From positions 1 to 33,565 of IMG/VR virus record IMGVR_UViG_3300020442_002669: 33,565 nt of DNA, one strand, 5' to 3'. Source of the stretch: a virus. Numbering within the stretch: position 1 is the first letter of the stretch; every line of letters begins with the position of its first letter. Shown in pieces: positions 33,401 through 33,565 of the stretch. Position numbers and translations under genes: made by a program. A model generated the notes under the pieces. The model did not search any database, was not told the origin of the DNA, and worked only from the letters and a program-made list of their open reading frames with translations.

Positions 33401-33565
33401 TCAGTAACCCAACCAGGTTAGGAATTCTCCTAGGTCAACGCCTAAGGGTTCGCCATCTTCCCATCGGGATCGGTCGCCGTACTCATAGAGGAATTCTGAG
33501 TTTAGGGAATGATAGCGAGCAACCGCTGAAGCGATCGTATAGGGGATGCAACCCACTTCGTCCAT
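33401..33565 (-). CDS. Unrecognised small protein at the window edge (54 aa, possibly partial)
   Basis: An open frame from an ATG exactly at the last three bases of the window to TGA at 33401, giving 54 residues. The sequence includes CIPYTIASAVARYHSLNSEFLYEYGDRSRWEDG and ends LGVDLGEFLTWLGY. The ATG at the edge may be the true start, or an internal Met of a longer protein continuing past 33565; the window cannot tell. Composition is acidic and probably helical. I do not recognise the family with confidence. It shares strand and GC-rich composition with the 104-aa gene downstream and is separated from it by a hairpin. Confidence 0.5.
   Translation of the reverse strand: MDEVGCIPYTIASAVARYHSLNSEFLYEYGDRSRWEDGEPLGVDLGEFLTWLGY

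Noticed and set aside
1-33565. tRNA genes, integrase, photosynthesis or other host metabolic genes
   Set aside because: Looked for because cyanophages often carry them; no cloverleaf-like segment and no such protein was seen in this assembly-gene region.

Overview
The window looks like part of the virion-assembly region of a T4-like cyanophage, i.e. a myovirus of marine Prochlorococcus or Synechococcus. The support is the gene order. Reading the minus strand from high to low coordinates, it runs gp25 - gp6 - giant gp7-position protein - gp8 - giant DUF4815 protein - small coiled-coil protein - gp13 - gp14 - gp15 - gp16 - two small structural proteins - a large fibre-like protein. Further support comes from several small proteins of the kind found only in cyanomyoviruses. 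DNA is AT-rich (about one third GC by sampled lines) except in the last ~600 bases. Every gene I consider real is on the minus strand. I see no tRNA, integrase, transposase, CRISPR array or host-type metabolic gene.

Right end (about 32,850-33,565): a GC-rich islet (roughly 55-60% GC in sampled lines). It holds two small unrecognised genes and several perfect hairpins, and is bordered by short iterated GGATTTTTTA elements. Next (31,292-32,822): small membrane and hypothetical genes, a glycosyltransferase-like protein, and two tiny overlapping genes that end in a clear intrinsic terminator. Then (30,277-31,218) come a conserved 236-aa cyanophage protein and a 54-aa protein.

6,524-30,243: baseplate block. 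gp25, gp6 and gp8 are wedge components. Between gp6 and gp8 lies a single 12.2-kb gene coding for 4,053 aa with a YHYH domain. Downstream of gp8 is a 2,480-aa DUF4815 protein with a polyproline hinge. These two genes fill 58% of the window.

2,127-6,500: head-tail connector and packaging block (gp13 and gp14 neck, gp15 tail completion, gp16 small terminase), then two small structural proteins. 1-2,102: N-terminal 700 residues of a fibre-like protein with two PKD-like domains, running off the left edge.

Genes are tightly packed, with ATGA or TAATG junctions or gaps of a few bases. Candidate late promoters resembling T4 TATAAATA lie at the few wider gaps, several of them overlapping the stop codon of the gene upstream. 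The most notable pattern is that three short protein modules recur across neighbouring but otherwise unrelated tail genes (gp14, gp15, gp8, the DUF4815 protein and the gp7-position giant). This suggests the tail was enlarged by shuffling a small set of beta-rich building blocks. All identifications rest on reading the translations and on recalled family knowledge; no database search was possible.
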